Assembly (NCBI RefSeq): GCF_018614915.1
Contig: NZ_JAGGNU010000034.1
Coordinates: 1 to 64,000 of the forward strand
Direction: 5' to 3'
From: Variovorax paradoxus
Lineage (GTDB): Bacteria > Pseudomonadota > Gammaproteobacteria > Burkholderiales > Burkholderiaceae_C
Length of the DNA stretch: 64,000 nucleotides
Shown: in pieces, positions 1-7,829 of the stretch
Numbering within the stretch: position 1 is the stretch's first letter
Layout: the number at the start of each line of letters is the position of its first letter
Notes under the pieces: model-generated
The model's input: only the letters and a program-made list of their open reading frames with translations
Told to the model about the DNA's origin: nothing
Databases searched by the model: none
Program-made: the position numbers and the translations under genes

Positions 1-56
1 ATTTACGGGATGTTGTACTAGTCGAAGGTCACGCGCCCAGATCCTAAAAAAACATC
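1..56. other. left edge, no recognisable gene
   Basis: Frame 1 reads six codons from the edge to a TAG at 19-21, which could be the tail of an upstream gene such as the sulfonate permease, but the residues are too few to identify. The rest is spacer before ssuB. No clear Shine-Dalgarno is visible before the ssuB ATG, only an A-rich run. Confidence 0.3.
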
Positions 57-866
57 ATGACCGCCATCCTCAACCAAGACATTTCCGGCGTGCGCCTCGA
101 GGCGCGCGGCCTCTACAAGCGCTACGGCACGCGCGAGGTGCTGCGCAACACGCAGCTCGCGATCGAGCCGGGCCAGTTCATCGCCATCGTGGGCCGCAGC
201 GGCTGCGGCAAGAGCACGCTGCTGCGCCTGATCGCGGGGCTCGAGGAGGCGTCCGAAGGCGGCCTCTACATCGACGGCAAGCCGGTCGACGGGCTGCACG
301 ATGACACGCGGATCATGTTCCAGGAGGCGCGCCTGCTGCCCTGGCGCCGCGTGCTCGAGAACGTCACGCTCGGCCTGCCGCCGACGGCGCGCGTGCGCGG
401 CGAGGAAGTGCTGGCGCAGGTCGGCCTGGCCGACCGCAAGGCCGAGTGGCCTGCGCGGCTGTCGGGCGGGCAGCGGCAGCGCGTCTCGCTGGCGCGTGCG
501 CTGGTGCACCACCCGCGGTTGCTGCTGCTCGACGAGCCGCTGGGCGCGCTCGATGCCTTGACGCGCATCGAGATGCACCGCCTGATCGAGAACCTGTGGC
601 AGCGTCACGGCTTCACGGCCTTGCTGGTCACGCACGACGTGCAGGAAGCCGTGGCGCTGGCCGACCGCGTGATCCTGATCGAGGACGGCCGCATCGCGCT
701 GGACGAGAACATCGCACTCGCGCGGCCGCGCTCGCAGGGCGATCCGGCTTTCGCGGCGATCGAGAAGCGCATCCTCGATCGCGTATTGCAGAAGCCCGAC
801 GGCGAGCCGGCCAACGACACGCGCTGGGCCGACGGGCCGGCGCACGTCCTGCGCTGGGCAGTCTGA
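57..866 (+). CDS. ssuB: aliphatic sulfonate ABC transporter ATP-binding protein SsuB
   Basis: This is the cytoplasmic ATPase that powers alkanesulfonate import through SsuC with the binding protein SsuA. The 269-residue protein has a Walker A motif (GRSGCGKST, about 46-54), a Q-loop in FQEARLLPW (about 88-96), the LSGGQRQR signature (about 135-142), Walker [13 protein letters not shown] and an H-loop THDVQEA. The [10 protein letters not shown] and DALTRIEM segments match SsuB rather than the closely related TauB or NrtD. The partner genes are expected just left of the window. It is followed after 39 bp by a molbindin-like gene, as in pseudomonad ssu operons. Taurine or nitrate specificity cannot be fully excluded without the neighbouring binding protein. 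Confidence 0.85.
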   Translation: MTAILNQDISGVRLEARGLYKRYGTREVLRNTQLAIEPGQFIAIVGRSGCGKSTLLRLIAGLEEASEGGLYIDGKPVDGLHDDTRIMFQEARLLPWRRVLENVTLGLPPTARVRGEEVLAQVGLADRKAEWPARLSGGQRQRVSLARALVHHPRLLLLDEPLGALDALTRIEMHRLIENLWQRHGFTALLVTHDVQEAVALADRVILIEDGRIALDENIALARPRSQGDPAFAAIEKRILDRVLQKPDGEPANDTRWADGPAHVLRWAV

Positions 867-905
867 TCTTTTTCCTTCTCTTCTTTTTCAACAGGAGCCT
901 CTCCC

Positions 906-1121
906 ATGTCCATCCAAGCCATCAACGTCCGCAACCAGTTCAAGGGCAAGGTCCGCGAGATCCTCCGCGGCGACGTCGTCTCCGAAGTCGACGTCGAGAC
1001 CGCCTGGGGCATCGTGACCTCGGTGATCACCACGCGCTCGGTCGACGAGCTGCAGCTCAAGCCCGGGTCCGACGTGGTCGCGCTGGTGAAGTCGACCGAG
1101 GTGTCGATCGCGAAGCTCTAA
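906..1121 (+). CDS. ssuF: molbindin-like TOBE/Mop domain protein, SsuF type
   Basis: This 71-residue protein is a single Mop/TOBE domain, the small beta-barrel that binds molybdate or related oxyanions. The family pattern is visible in the N-terminal INVRNQFKGKVREI, the central SEVDVE followed by GIVTSVITTRSVDEL, and the C-terminal VVALVKSTEVSIAKL. The start is supported by AGGAG at 893-897, eight bases before the ATG. Pseudomonas putida ssu operons end in a comparable gene, ssuF, needed for some sulfonate use, and the position directly after ssuB supports the same assignment here. The ligand and exact role in sulfonate metabolism remain unclear. Confidence 0.8.
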   Translation: MSIQAINVRNQFKGKVREILRGDVVSEVDVETAWGIVTSVITTRSVDELQLKPGSDVVALVKSTEVSIAKL

Positions 1122-1182
1122 ACCCTCCCGGCGCCACGTTTGCTCCCGATGCCGCAACAATGTGCGGAACAAGGAGCAAACC

Positions 1183-2097
1183 ATGGCCGGATTCGATGTA
1201 AGCGAGATCGTCAGCGCGCTGCACGCCGCGCGCGACGAGTGGCGCGATTCCCAGAAGCGTTCGCGCGAGCCCGGCAGCCGCGAGTTCCCCTCGCGCGATG
1301 CGCTGGCCGGCATCGTCGAATCGCTGAAAGGCGCGCTGTTCCCGATGCGGCTCGGTCCGCCCGACCTTCGGCACGAGAGCGAGGACTTCTACGTCGGCCA
1401 TACGCTGGACTCGTCGCTGCAGGCGCTCTTGACGCAGGCCCGGCTGGAGCTGCGCTACAACGCGCGCCACCAGCCGCGCGATGCGGCCGAGATCGATGAA
1501 CAGGCCGCCGAAGCCGTGCGTGCCTTTGCCGCGGCACTGCCCGACATTCGCCGCCTGCTCGATGGCGACGTGCTCGCCGCCTACCAGGGCGACCCGGCCG
1601 CGCGCAGCGTCGACGAAGTGCTGTTGTGCTACCCCGGGATCCTGGCGATGATCCATCACCGCCTCGCGCACCAGCTCTATGACTCCGGCCTGCCGCTGCT
1701 CGCGCGCATCGTGGCCGAGCTCGCGCACGGACAGACCGGCATCGACATCCATCCGGGCGCGCAGATCGACGCCGGCTTCTTCATCGACCACGGCACGGGC
1801 GTCGTGATCGGCGAAACCACCGTGATCGGCAAGCGCGTGCGCCTCTACCAGGCCGTGACGCTGGGCGCGAAGCGCTTTCCGACCGATATCGAAGGCAACC
1901 TGCAGAAGGGCCTGCCGCGCCATCCGATCGTGGAGGACGACGTGGTGATCTATGCGGGCGCCACCATCCTGGGCCGGGTGATCCTGGGCAAGGGCGCGAC
2001 CATCGGCGGCAACGTGTGGATCATCGACGACGTGCCGCCGGGCGCCAGCGTGACGCAGGCGAGCCTGCAGAACGCGCCGCAGCATCGGCTGCCGTGA
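1183..2097 (+). CDS. cysE: serine O-acetyltransferase (CysE/EpsC type)
   Basis: The enzyme acetylates L-serine with acetyl-CoA to O-acetylserine, the carbon skeleton for cysteine synthesis. The 304-residue protein has an alpha-helical N-terminal half and a C-terminal left-handed beta-helix of hexapeptide repeats from about residue 180, with GIDIHPGAQI, the catalytic-His segment DHGTGVVIGE (His about 203) and LYQAVTLGAKRF. I chose ATG 1183 because AAGGAG at 1171-1176 lies six bases upstream; an in-frame GTG at 1162 lacks such a site. It is longer than enterobacterial CysE and resembles the EpsC subgroup. Its position after the sulfonate genes fits delivery of acceptor for sulfide released from sulfonates. 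Confidence 0.85.
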   Translation: MAGFDVSEIVSALHAARDEWRDSQKRSREPGSREFPSRDALAGIVESLKGALFPMRLGPPDLRHESEDFYVGHTLDSSLQALLTQARLELRYNARHQPRDAAEIDEQAAEAVRAFAAALPDIRRLLDGDVLAAYQGDPAARSVDEVLLCYPGILAMIHHRLAHQLYDSGLPLLARIVAELAHGQTGIDIHPGAQIDAGFFIDHGTGVVIGETTVIGKRVRLYQAVTLGAKRFPTDIEGNLQKGLPRHPIVEDDVVIYAGATILGRVILGKGATIGGNVWIIDDVPPGASVTQASLQNAPQHRLP

Positions 2098-2177
2098 TTG
2101 AGCCTTTCCGGAAAAGGTCATAGGCGCTTCACATAATTTCCGAGCCCTTCCGTCAACCCTCGTTCCAAGGAGCATTC

Positions 2178-2726
2178 ATGGCCCAGACACGAATCGCCGT
2201 CATCGTCGGCAGCCTGCGCAAGGATTCCTTCAACCACAAGCTGGCGCTCGCGATCGCGAACCTCGCGCCCTCGGACTTCAGCTTCGAGCACCTGCGCATC
2301 GACGACCTGCCCCTGTACAACCAGGACGAAGACGACAACCAGGCGCCTGCGGTCAGGCGGCTCAAGTCGGAGATCGCCGCTTCGCAAGGCGTGCTGTTCG
2401 TGACGCCCGAATACAACCGCTCGATCCCCGGCGTGCTCAAGAACGCGATCGACAACGCCTCGCGCCCCTACGGCCAGAGCGCTTGGGCCGGCAAGCCCGC
2501 CGGCGTGATCGGCGTGTCGATCGGAGCCGTCGGCACCGCAGTGGCGCAGCAGCATCTGCGCAACGTGCTGGCCTACCTCGACATGCCCGCGATGGGGCAG
2601 CCCGAAGCCTTCATCCAGAACAAGGAAGGCCTTTTCGATGACAAGGGCCATATCGCCGAGGGGAGCAAGAAGTTCCTCCAGGGCTGGATCGACCGATACG
2701 TGGCCTGGGTCAAGAGCCACGCATAG
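2178..2726 (+). CDS. NAD(P)H-dependent FMN reductase (ChrR/YieF-like)
   Basis: A 182-residue flavodoxin-fold reductase that probably uses FMN and NAD(P)H to reduce quinones, chromate or other electrophiles in the cytosol. The phosphate-binding loop GSLRKDSFN (about 12-20) and the flavin-site motif TPEYNRSIPGVLKNAIDN (about 77-94) are characteristic of the NADPH-dependent FMN reductase family. AAGGAG lies just before the ATG. It is convergent with azoR, the two stop codons being 12 bp apart. A role in supplying reduced FMN to an SsuD-type monooxygenase is possible from the sulfonate context, but the sequence is closer to ChrR/YieF than to SsuE. Confidence 0.8.
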   Translation: MAQTRIAVIVGSLRKDSFNHKLALAIANLAPSDFSFEHLRIDDLPLYNQDEDDNQAPAVRRLKSEIAASQGVLFVTPEYNRSIPGVLKNAIDNASRPYGQSAWAGKPAGVIGVSIGAVGTAVAQQHLRNVLAYLDMPAMGQPEAFIQNKEGLFDDKGHIAEGSKKFLQGWIDRYVAWVKSHA

Positions 2727-2738
2727 GTCTTCGGCGCC

Positions 2739-3386
2739 TCAGGCGGCGAGGGTGGCGACGTCCTGGTTGGCCGCTTCGCCGGTCACGGCGGAGATCTCGG
2801 CGCGTGCGGCGCCGAGTGCGGCCGCCTTCGGAGCCTCACCCATCGCCACGCCTTCCGCGCGCACGAAGCGCACGTCGGTGACACCAAGGAAGCCGAGGAC
2901 CACCTTGAGGTAGCTCTCCTGGTGTTCCATCGCCTGGCCGCCTTCGCTGGTGGAGTAGATGCCGCCGCGCGTGGAGGCGATGATCACCGTCTTGCCGCCG
3001 GCCAGACCGACGGGGCCCTTCTCCGTGTACTTGAAGGTGCGGCCGACCTGCGCGATGCGGTCGATCCAGGCCTTGAGCTGGCTCGGAATCGAGAAGTTGT
3101 AGAAGGGTGCGCCGATCACGACCACGTCGGCCGCCAGGAACTGGCTCACCAGTTTTTCCGAAACCGCGTTCTCCGCGCGCTGACGTTCGGTGAATTCCGT
3201 GCCCGCCGGGGCGCGGAAGCCGAGCGAATTGCCGTCGAGGTGGCTGGGCGCGGAGACCGCCAGGTCGAGGTAGTCGACTTCGGTGCCCGGGTGGTTGCGC
3301 TGCCACTCGGCAGCCACTTCGGCCGTCAGTTGACGGGAGACGGAGTTGTCGCCCAGGACGCTGGAATCGATGTGCAGCAGTTTCAT
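2739..3386 (-). CDS. azoR: FMN-dependent NADH-azoreductase AzoR
   Basis: AzoR is a homodimeric flavoenzyme reducing quinones and azo compounds with NADH, protecting against electrophile and thiol stress. The 215-residue protein begins with the beta-strand and phosphate loop [18 protein letters not shown] and carries the FMN-site motifs [16 protein letters not shown] (about 95-110) and STRGGIY (about 138-144). Length matches the family (about 200 residues). It is transcribed divergently from a LysR regulator at 3520, the classic layout in which the regulator senses an electrophile and induces the reductase. A second member of the family lies at 57983 with its own LysR neighbour. Confidence 0.88.
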   Translation of the reverse strand: MKLLHIDSSVLGDNSVSRQLTAEVAAEWQRNHPGTEVDYLDLAVSAPSHLDGNSLGFRAPAGTEFTERQRAENAVSEKLVSQFLAADVVVIGAPFYNFSIPSQLKAWIDRIAQVGRTFKYTEKGPVGLAGGKTVIIASTRGGIYSTSEGGQAMEHQESYLKVVLGFLGVTDVRFVRAEGVAMGEAPKAAALGAARAEISAVTGEAANQDVATLAA

Positions 3387-3519
3387 GATCTATCGCTCTC
3401 TTTCGATGTGGCGCCGGCACTGAAAGCGGTCGGCATGGGGATAGTCTATTTTTAAGGCGACTGATTGATAAGTCGGCAAAAATCACACAGATCGTCCTGT
3501 TGGCAGGACAATCCTCGCC
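3387..3519. promoter_or_regulatory. azoR / lysR divergent control region
   Basis: The 133-bp gap holds a candidate minus-strand promoter for azoR (TTGCCG, read from 3479 to 3474; 18-bp spacer; TTAAAA, 3455 to 3450). Next to the LysR start is a near-perfect dyad, GTCCTG (3494-3499), TTGG, CAGGAC (3504-3509), 10 bp from the ATG. A weaker GACT/AGTC dyad lies at 3459-3474. These are plausible regulator-binding and autoregulation sites, seen in the sequence but not proven to function. Confidence 0.4.
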
Positions 3520-4434
3520 ATGCAAGACCTCAACGACATGGTTTTCTTTGCCGAAGTGGCCGAACGCGGCGGCTTTGCGGCGGCCGGCCGCGCGCTGGGC
3601 GTGCCGAAGTCCCGGCTTTCGCGCCGCGTGGCGGAGCTCGAAGCGCGGCTGGGCGTGCAGCTGCTTCAGCGCAGCACCCGGCGCCTGTCGCTGACGCCAG
3701 CCGGCGAGCTTTATCTGCGCCACAGCGCCGCCATGCGCGATGCGGCGCAGGCCGCGGCCGAAGCGGTGGCCCAGGTGCAGACCGAGCCGCGCGGCACGGT
3801 GCGTATCAGCTGTCCGATCACGCTCGCGCAGAGTGGCCTGGGCGTGCTGGTGTCGCAGTTCATGCTGCGTTATCCGGCGGTCCAGATCGAGATGCGCATC
3901 CTGAACCGCGCCGTCGACCTGATCGACGAGGGCATCGATCTGGCGCTGCGCGTGCGGCCGGTGATCGAGGACAGCACCACCTTGGTGGCGAAGCGCTTCG
4001 CCATCGCCAGGGGGCTGCTGGTGGCCAGCCCCGGGCAATTGCGGCGCCAGGGTCCGATTCGAAGCGTGGACGAACTCGGGCCCCTGGACACGGTGAGCCA
4101 GACCGCCGCCGACGGTCGCGCCTCTTGGTGCCTGGAAGGGCCCGATGGCGCCACGCGCACCGTGCAGCACAGCCCACGCTACCTGGCAGATGATCTGCTG
4201 ACGCTGAAATTCGCCGTGGTGGAGGGCGTCGGGGCCGGCGTCCTGCCCGACTACATGTGCAAGGAGGACATCGAAGCCGGTCGCCTGGTCGAGGTGCTGC
4301 CGGGCTGGGGCCCGCCGCCGGCCATCCTGCACGCCGTCTTTCCTGCGCGGCGGGCGCTGGTGCCGGCGATCCGAAAACTGATCGATTTCTTCGCCGAGCA
4401 CATCGGCGCCGGCGGCTTCGATTTGAAGATGTAA
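3520..4434 (+). CDS. LysR-family transcriptional regulator (azoR-linked)
   Basis: A 304-residue LysR regulator with an N-terminal winged helix-turn-helix (residues about 1-60: FAEVAERGGFAAAGRALGVPKSRLSRRVAELE) followed by a two-lobed effector domain (about 90-295) that starts at GTVRISCPITLAQSGLG. The VPKSRLSRRV recognition helix is typical of the subgroup linked to quinone reductases and azoreductases. It is divergent from azoR and so probably controls it and itself through the intervening 133 bp. The effector is unknown; an electrophilic or quinone-type ligand is an inference from the neighbour. Confidence 0.85.
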   Translation: MQDLNDMVFFAEVAERGGFAAAGRALGVPKSRLSRRVAELEARLGVQLLQRSTRRLSLTPAGELYLRHSAAMRDAAQAAAEAVAQVQTEPRGTVRISCPITLAQSGLGVLVSQFMLRYPAVQIEMRILNRAVDLIDEGIDLALRVRPVIEDSTTLVAKRFAIARGLLVASPGQLRRQGPIRSVDELGPLDTVSQTAADGRASWCLEGPDGATRTVQHSPRYLADDLLTLKFAVVEGVGAGVLPDYMCKEDIEAGRLVEVLPGWGPPPAILHAVFPARRALVPAIRKLIDFFAEHIGAGGFDLKM

Positions 4435-4538
4435 GCAGGTTCCTTATTCGCCATATGCCATATTCAAACAAGTAGATATTCGTTTGGCTTTGAAGCAATG
4501 CTTCGCAGAATCGGCGCTCCTCCATCTACGGAACGACT
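4435..4538 (+). promoter_or_regulatory. AT-rich control region upstream of lsfA-sbp-cysTWA
   Basis: This 104-bp stretch is clearly more AT-rich than its surroundings. It shows a direct repeat CCATAT at 4451-4456 and 4458-4463, a dyad CAAAC (4465-4469) with 12-bp spacer and GTTTG (4482-4486), and a dyad GAAGC-AAT-GCTTC (4492-4504). CysB-type sulfur regulators bind AT-rich sites with short dyads, so control by sulfur status is plausible. I could not assign a single -35/-10 pair with confidence. Confidence 0.4.
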
Positions 4539-5180
4539 ATGGCGACCCTGCGACTCGGCGATAAGGCCCCCAACTTCACGCAAGATTCCAGCGAAGGGCC
4601 GATCGACTTCCACCAGTGGGCAGGGGACTCATGGGTCGTCTTCTTCTCCCATCCGGCCGACTTCACACCGGTCTGCACCACCGAGCTGGGCAAGACGGCG
4701 GCCTTGTCGGGCGAGTTCGCCAAGCGCGGCGTCAAGCCGATCGCGATCAGCGTCGACCCGGCGGACAAGCACAAGGAATGGATCGGCGACATCAACGACA
4801 CCCAGAACACCACGGTCGATTTCCCGATCCTCGCGGATGCCGATCGGAAGGTGGCCGACCTGTACGACCTGATCCATCCGAACGCCTCGACCACGGCGAC
4901 CGTGCGCAGCGTGTTCATCATCGATCCGAAGAAGGTGATCCGCACCACCATCACCTACCCGGCGAGTACCGGCCGCAACTTCGACGAGATCCTGCGCGTG
5001 GTCGATTCCCTGCAGCTGACCGACAGCCACAAGGTCGCGACGCCGGCGAACTGGCGCGACGGCGACGACGTCGTGATCCTTCCGAGCATGCACGACCCGG
5101 CGGAGATCGCCGAGCGCTTTCCCAAGGGCTACAAGGCCGTGCGGCCGTACCTGCGGCTGACGCCGCAGCCCAACAGATAA
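4539..5180 (+). CDS. lsfA: 1-Cys peroxiredoxin (Prx6 class, LsfA type)
   Basis: A thiol peroxidase that reduces H2O2 and organic peroxides with a single catalytic cysteine. The 213-residue protein has the peroxidatic motif DFTPVCTTELG with Cys46, and lacks a resolving cysteine. The C-terminal Prx6-specific domain includes the segment PANWRDGDDVVILPS (about 168-182) and ends in VRPYLRLTPQP. Pseudomonas LsfA is a sulfate-starvation-induced 1-Cys peroxiredoxin, and placement directly ahead of sulfate-transport genes supports that identity. It is followed after 7 bp by a hydrolase gene, so an operon running through to cysA is likely. Confidence 0.87.
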   Translation: MATLRLGDKAPNFTQDSSEGPIDFHQWAGDSWVVFFSHPADFTPVCTTELGKTAALSGEFAKRGVKPIAISVDPADKHKEWIGDINDTQNTTVDFPILADADRKVADLYDLIHPNASTTATVRSVFIIDPKKVIRTTITYPASTGRNFDEILRVVDSLQLTDSHKVATPANWRDGDDVVILPSMHDPAEIAERFPKGYKAVRPYLRLTPQPNR

Positions 5181-5187
5181 GCGCTGC

Positions 5188-5766
5188 GTGACGAAGCCGA
5201 CCATCCTCATCGTGCCTGGCTGGCGCGACTCCGGCCCCGGCCACTGGCAGAGCCTGTGGGCGGAGCGCATGCAAGGCGCGGTGCGGGTGCTGCAGGACGA
5301 CTGGATCACACCGAGCCGCCAGGCCTGGATCGCCTCGCTCGAGAAGTTCGTCCTGGAGAGCCGGGGCCCGGTGGTGATCGCGGCGCACAGCCTGGGCTGC
5401 ATCGCGACCGTGCACCTGTCCGAGGCCGCCTCGGACCGCATCAGCGGCGCGCTGCTGGTGGCGCCGGCCGATCCGGAGCGTCGCGCCGTGCTGTCGGATT
5501 TCGCGCCCGTGCCCTGCGCCAGGCTGCCGTACCGCAGCATCCTGGTGGCCAGCAGCAACGACCCGTATTGCCCGGTGCGGCTGGCAGGCGCCTATGCCCG
5601 CGCCTGGGGCAGCGAATTCGTTCGCATGCAGAATGCCGGCCACATCAACGTCGATTCGGGGCATGGCGATTGGCCCTTGGGCCTGGCTCTGCTCCAATCA
5701 TTGACGAACGAGCCGGTGCCGCTTCTGGCCGGCCGTCCCCATTTCGAACCTTTGGCAACCCTATGA
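5188..5766 (+). CDS. RBBP9/YdeN-family alpha/beta hydrolase
   Basis: A 192-residue serine hydrolase of the RBBP9/YdeN family, whose substrates are generally unknown. The N-terminal ILIVPGWRDSGPGHWQSLW is a family hallmark. The nucleophile elbow is AHSLG (Ser68), the acid lies in SSNDPYCPV, and the histidine is in NAGHINVDSGHG. The start is GTG, seven bases after the lsfA stop, and the stop overlaps the sbp start in an ATGA (5763-5766), so its translation is coupled to the sulfate-binding protein. The location implies a role during sulfur limitation, perhaps release of a sulfur-containing or acylated metabolite. That is inference. Confidence 0.8.
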   Translation: MTKPTILIVPGWRDSGPGHWQSLWAERMQGAVRVLQDDWITPSRQAWIASLEKFVLESRGPVVIAAHSLGCIATVHLSEAASDRISGALLVAPADPERRAVLSDFAPVPCARLPYRSILVASSNDPYCPVRLAGAYARAWGSEFVRMQNAGHINVDSGHGDWPLGLALLQSLTNEPVPLLAGRPHFEPLATL

Positions 5767-6764
5767 CTTCCGGAAAAATCAAGACGATCCTCGGCGCTTT
5801 GGTGCTCGCTGCCAGCGGGGCCGCGTCCGCCCAGACCCTGCTCAACGTTTCCTACGACGTGGCGCGCGAGTTCTACAAGGACTACAACGCCGCCTTCGTG
5901 GCGAACTACAAGAAGACCACGGGCAAGGACGTCAAGATCGACCAGTCGCATGCCGGCTCCAGCGCCCAGGCGCGCGCCGTGGCCGACGGCCTGGACGCCG
6001 ACGTGGTGACGATGAACACCACCACCGACATCGAGTTCCTCGCCAACGCCGGCGTGGTCGCCAAGGACTGGGCCAAGCGCTTCCCGAACAACGCGGCGCC
6101 CACCAGCTCGACCATGCTGTTCCTGACGCGCAACGGCAACCCCAAGGGCATCAAGGACTGGGACGACCTGATCAAGCCGGGCGTCCAGGTCGTGATCGTC
6201 AACCCCAAGACCGGCGGCAACGGCCGCTACGCCTACCTCGCAGCCTGGGGCTACGTGAAGAAGAAAGGCGGCAGCGACGCGCAGGCGGCCGAGTTCGTCG
6301 GCAAGCTGTTCAAGAACGTGCCGATCCTCGCGCGCGGCGGCCGCGACGCGACCACCGCCTTCCTGCAACGCAACATCGGCGATGTGCTGATCACCTTCGA
6401 ATCGGAAGTGGTCTCCATCGACCGCGAGTTCGGTGCCGGCAAGGCCGATGCGGTGTACCCGTCGATCAGCATCGTGGCCGAGAACCCGGTGGCCGTGGTG
6501 GAGCGCACGGTGGCCAAGAAGGGCACCGGTGAACTGGCCAAGGCCTATCTGACTTACCTCTACTCGGAGGAAGCGCAGGAGATCGCGGCCAAGCACGCGC
6601 TGCGCCCGCGCTCCGAAGCGGTGTTGAAGAAGTACGCCGCGACCTTCAAGCCGCTGCAGCTCTTCACCGTGCAGGAGCTGTTCGGCAGCCTCAGCGACGC
6701 GCAGAAGGTGCACTTCAACGACGGCGGGCAGTTCGACAAGCTGTATACGCCAGGCGGCAAATGA
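5763..6764 (+). CDS. sbp: sulfate/thiosulfate-binding periplasmic protein
   Basis: The 333-residue periplasmic receptor delivers sulfate (or thiosulfate) to CysTWA. It has a signal peptide with likely cleavage after ASA at residue 23. Family motifs are LLNVSYDVAREFYKDYNAAF (about 26-45), SHAGSSAQARAVADGLDADV, and the binding-site region NPKTGGNGRYAYLAAWGY (about 144-161). The usual ORF would extend far upstream, but the ATG at 5763 places a proper signal peptide at the N terminus and overlaps the preceding stop by four bases. The stop TGA at 6762-6764 in turn overlaps the ATG of a mini-ORF in the tandem repeat that follows. Sbp and CysP cannot be told apart by eye. Confidence 0.9.
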   Translation: MTSGKIKTILGALVLAASGAASAQTLLNVSYDVAREFYKDYNAAFVANYKKTTGKDVKIDQSHAGSSAQARAVADGLDADVVTMNTTTDIEFLANAGVVAKDWAKRFPNNAAPTSSTMLFLTRNGNPKGIKDWDDLIKPGVQVVIVNPKTGGNGRYAYLAAWGYVKKKGGSDAQAAEFVGKLFKNVPILARGGRDATTAFLQRNIGDVLITFESEVVSIDREFGAGKADAVYPSISIVAENPVAVVERTVAKKGTGELAKAYLTYLYSEEAQEIAAKHALRPRSEAVLKKYAATFKPLQLFTVQELFGSLSDAQKVHFNDGGQFDKLYTPGGK

Positions 6765-6850
6765 GCGCCGCGCCGAACCGCTTCAAGCAAGCGAACGGCC
6801 CCCTCGGGGGGCAGCGAGGACGCTTAGCGCCGAGCGTGGGGGTCATGTGA
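6761..6850 (+). CDS. repeat-encoded mini-ORF 1 (29 aa)
   Basis: An open frame of 29 codons starts with an ATG that overlaps the sbp stop in ATGA (6761-6764) and is encoded wholly by the first 86-bp repeat unit. Its stop TGA (6848-6850) overlaps the GTG of a second mini-ORF in GTGA. The peptide begins [10 protein letters not shown] and resembles no family known to me. It may serve only to carry ribosomes from sbp to cysT, or be a chance result of repeat insertion. Confidence 0.3.
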   Translation: MSAAPNRFKQANGPLGGQRGRLAPSVGVM

Positions 6851-6933
6851 GCGCCGCGCCGAACCGCTTCAAGCAAGCGAACGGCCCCCTCGGGGGGCAG
6901 CGAGGACGCTTAGCGCCGAGCGTGGGGGTCACA
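6762..6933. repeat. tandem direct repeat, 2 x 86 bp
   Basis: Two copies (6762-6847 and 6848-6933) are identical over their first 84 bases and differ only in the last two. Each contains the hairpin-forming GGCCCCCTCGGGGGGC and ends GCGTGGGGGTCA. The unit resembles GC-rich dispersed intergenic elements of Comamonadaceae genomes, here duplicated in tandem inside the sulfate-transport operon. The period of 86 is not a multiple of three, which places the mini-ORF in each copy in a different frame. Confidence 0.9.
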
Positions 6934-6942
6934 TCTAGATGA
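6847..6942 (+). CDS. repeat-encoded mini-ORF 2 (31 aa)
   Basis: This second open frame uses GTG 6847-6849, reads the same first 28 residues as mini-ORF 1 from the second repeat copy, and ends at TGA 6940-6942. That stop overlaps the cysT ATG (6939-6941) in ATGA. Together the two mini-ORFs form an unbroken chain of 4-nt overlaps from sbp to cysT. No ribosome-binding site is needed if translation is coupled. Whether it is translated is unknown. Confidence 0.3.
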   Translation: MSAAPNRFKQANGPLGGQRGRLAPSVGVTSR

Positions 6943-7829
6943 GCGGCGCCATCTCTTCGGCGCTGCCGCCCGCGGCGGCGCCGCTTGCGCGTGCGGGGAA
7001 CACGGGCGTGTCCCGGCGCGTGCTGCCGGGCTTCCACATCACGCTCGGCTTTTCGATCTTGTACCTGAGCCTGATCGTGCTGATCCCGTTGTCGGCGCTG
7101 GTCTTCAAGACCTTCACGCTGAGCTGGGAGCAGTTCTGGGTGGCGGTGACGGCACCGCGCGTGATGGCCTCGTACCGCCTGACCTTCGGCGCCTCGCTGA
7201 TCGCTGCGCTGGTCAACCTGGTGTTCGGACTGCTCGTGGCCTGGGTGCTGGTGCGCTACAAGTTTCCCGGCAAGCGCATCGTCGATGCACTCGTCGACCT
7301 TCCTTTCGCGCTGCCTACGGCGGTCGCCGGCATCTCGCTGACCGCATTGCTCGCCGGCAACGGCTGGATCGGCCAGTTCCTCGAGCCGATGGGCATCAAG
7401 CTGGCCTTTACGCCGGCCGGCGTGGTGATCGCGCTGATCTTCATCGGGCTGCCCTTCGTGGTGCGCACGGTGCAGCCGGTGCTCGAAGACACCGAGAAGG
7501 AACTCGAAGAGGCCGCGACCAGCCTGGGCGCGACGCGGCTGCAGACCTTCATCCGGGTGATCCTGCCCTCGATCACGCCGGCGCTCCTGACCGGCTTCGC
7601 CATGGCCTTCGCACGCGCCATCGGCGAGTACGGATCGGTCATCTTCATCGCCGGCAACATGCCGATGATTTCCGAGATCACGCCGCTGATCATCATCGGC
7701 AAGCTCGAGCAGTACGACTTCGCCGGGGCTACCGCGGTCGCGCTGGTGATGCTGGTGATCTCGTTCCTGCTGCTCTTGGTCATCAACGGCCTGCAGGCCT
7801 GGCAGCGCCGCCGGGGAGCGTCGGTATGA
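6939..7829 (+). CDS. cysT: sulfate ABC transporter permease CysT
   Basis: One of the two membrane subunits of the sulfate/thiosulfate importer. The 296-residue protein has about six hydrophobic helices, the first beginning near residue 30 ([18 protein letters not shown]), and the cytoplasmic EAA loop [23 protein letters not shown] (starting about residue 190) that contacts Cys[21 protein letters not shown] is a CysT signature. The N terminus carries about 25 extra Ala/Pro-rich residues. No Shine-Dalgarno precedes the ATG, which instead overlaps a mini-ORF stop. The end overlaps cysW in ATGA. Confidence 0.92.
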   Translation: MSGAISSALPPAAAPLARAGNTGVSRRVLPGFHITLGFSILYLSLIVLIPLSALVFKTFTLSWEQFWVAVTAPRVMASYRLTFGASLIAALVNLVFGLLVAWVLVRYKFPGKRIVDALVDLPFALPTAVAGISLTALLAGNGWIGQFLEPMGIKLAFTPAGVVIALIFIGLPFVVRTVQPVLEDTEKELEEAATSLGATRLQTFIRVILPSITPALLTGFAMAFARAIGEYGSVIFIAGNMPMISEITPLIIIGKLEQYDFAGATAVALVMLVISFLLLLVINGLQAWQRRRGASV

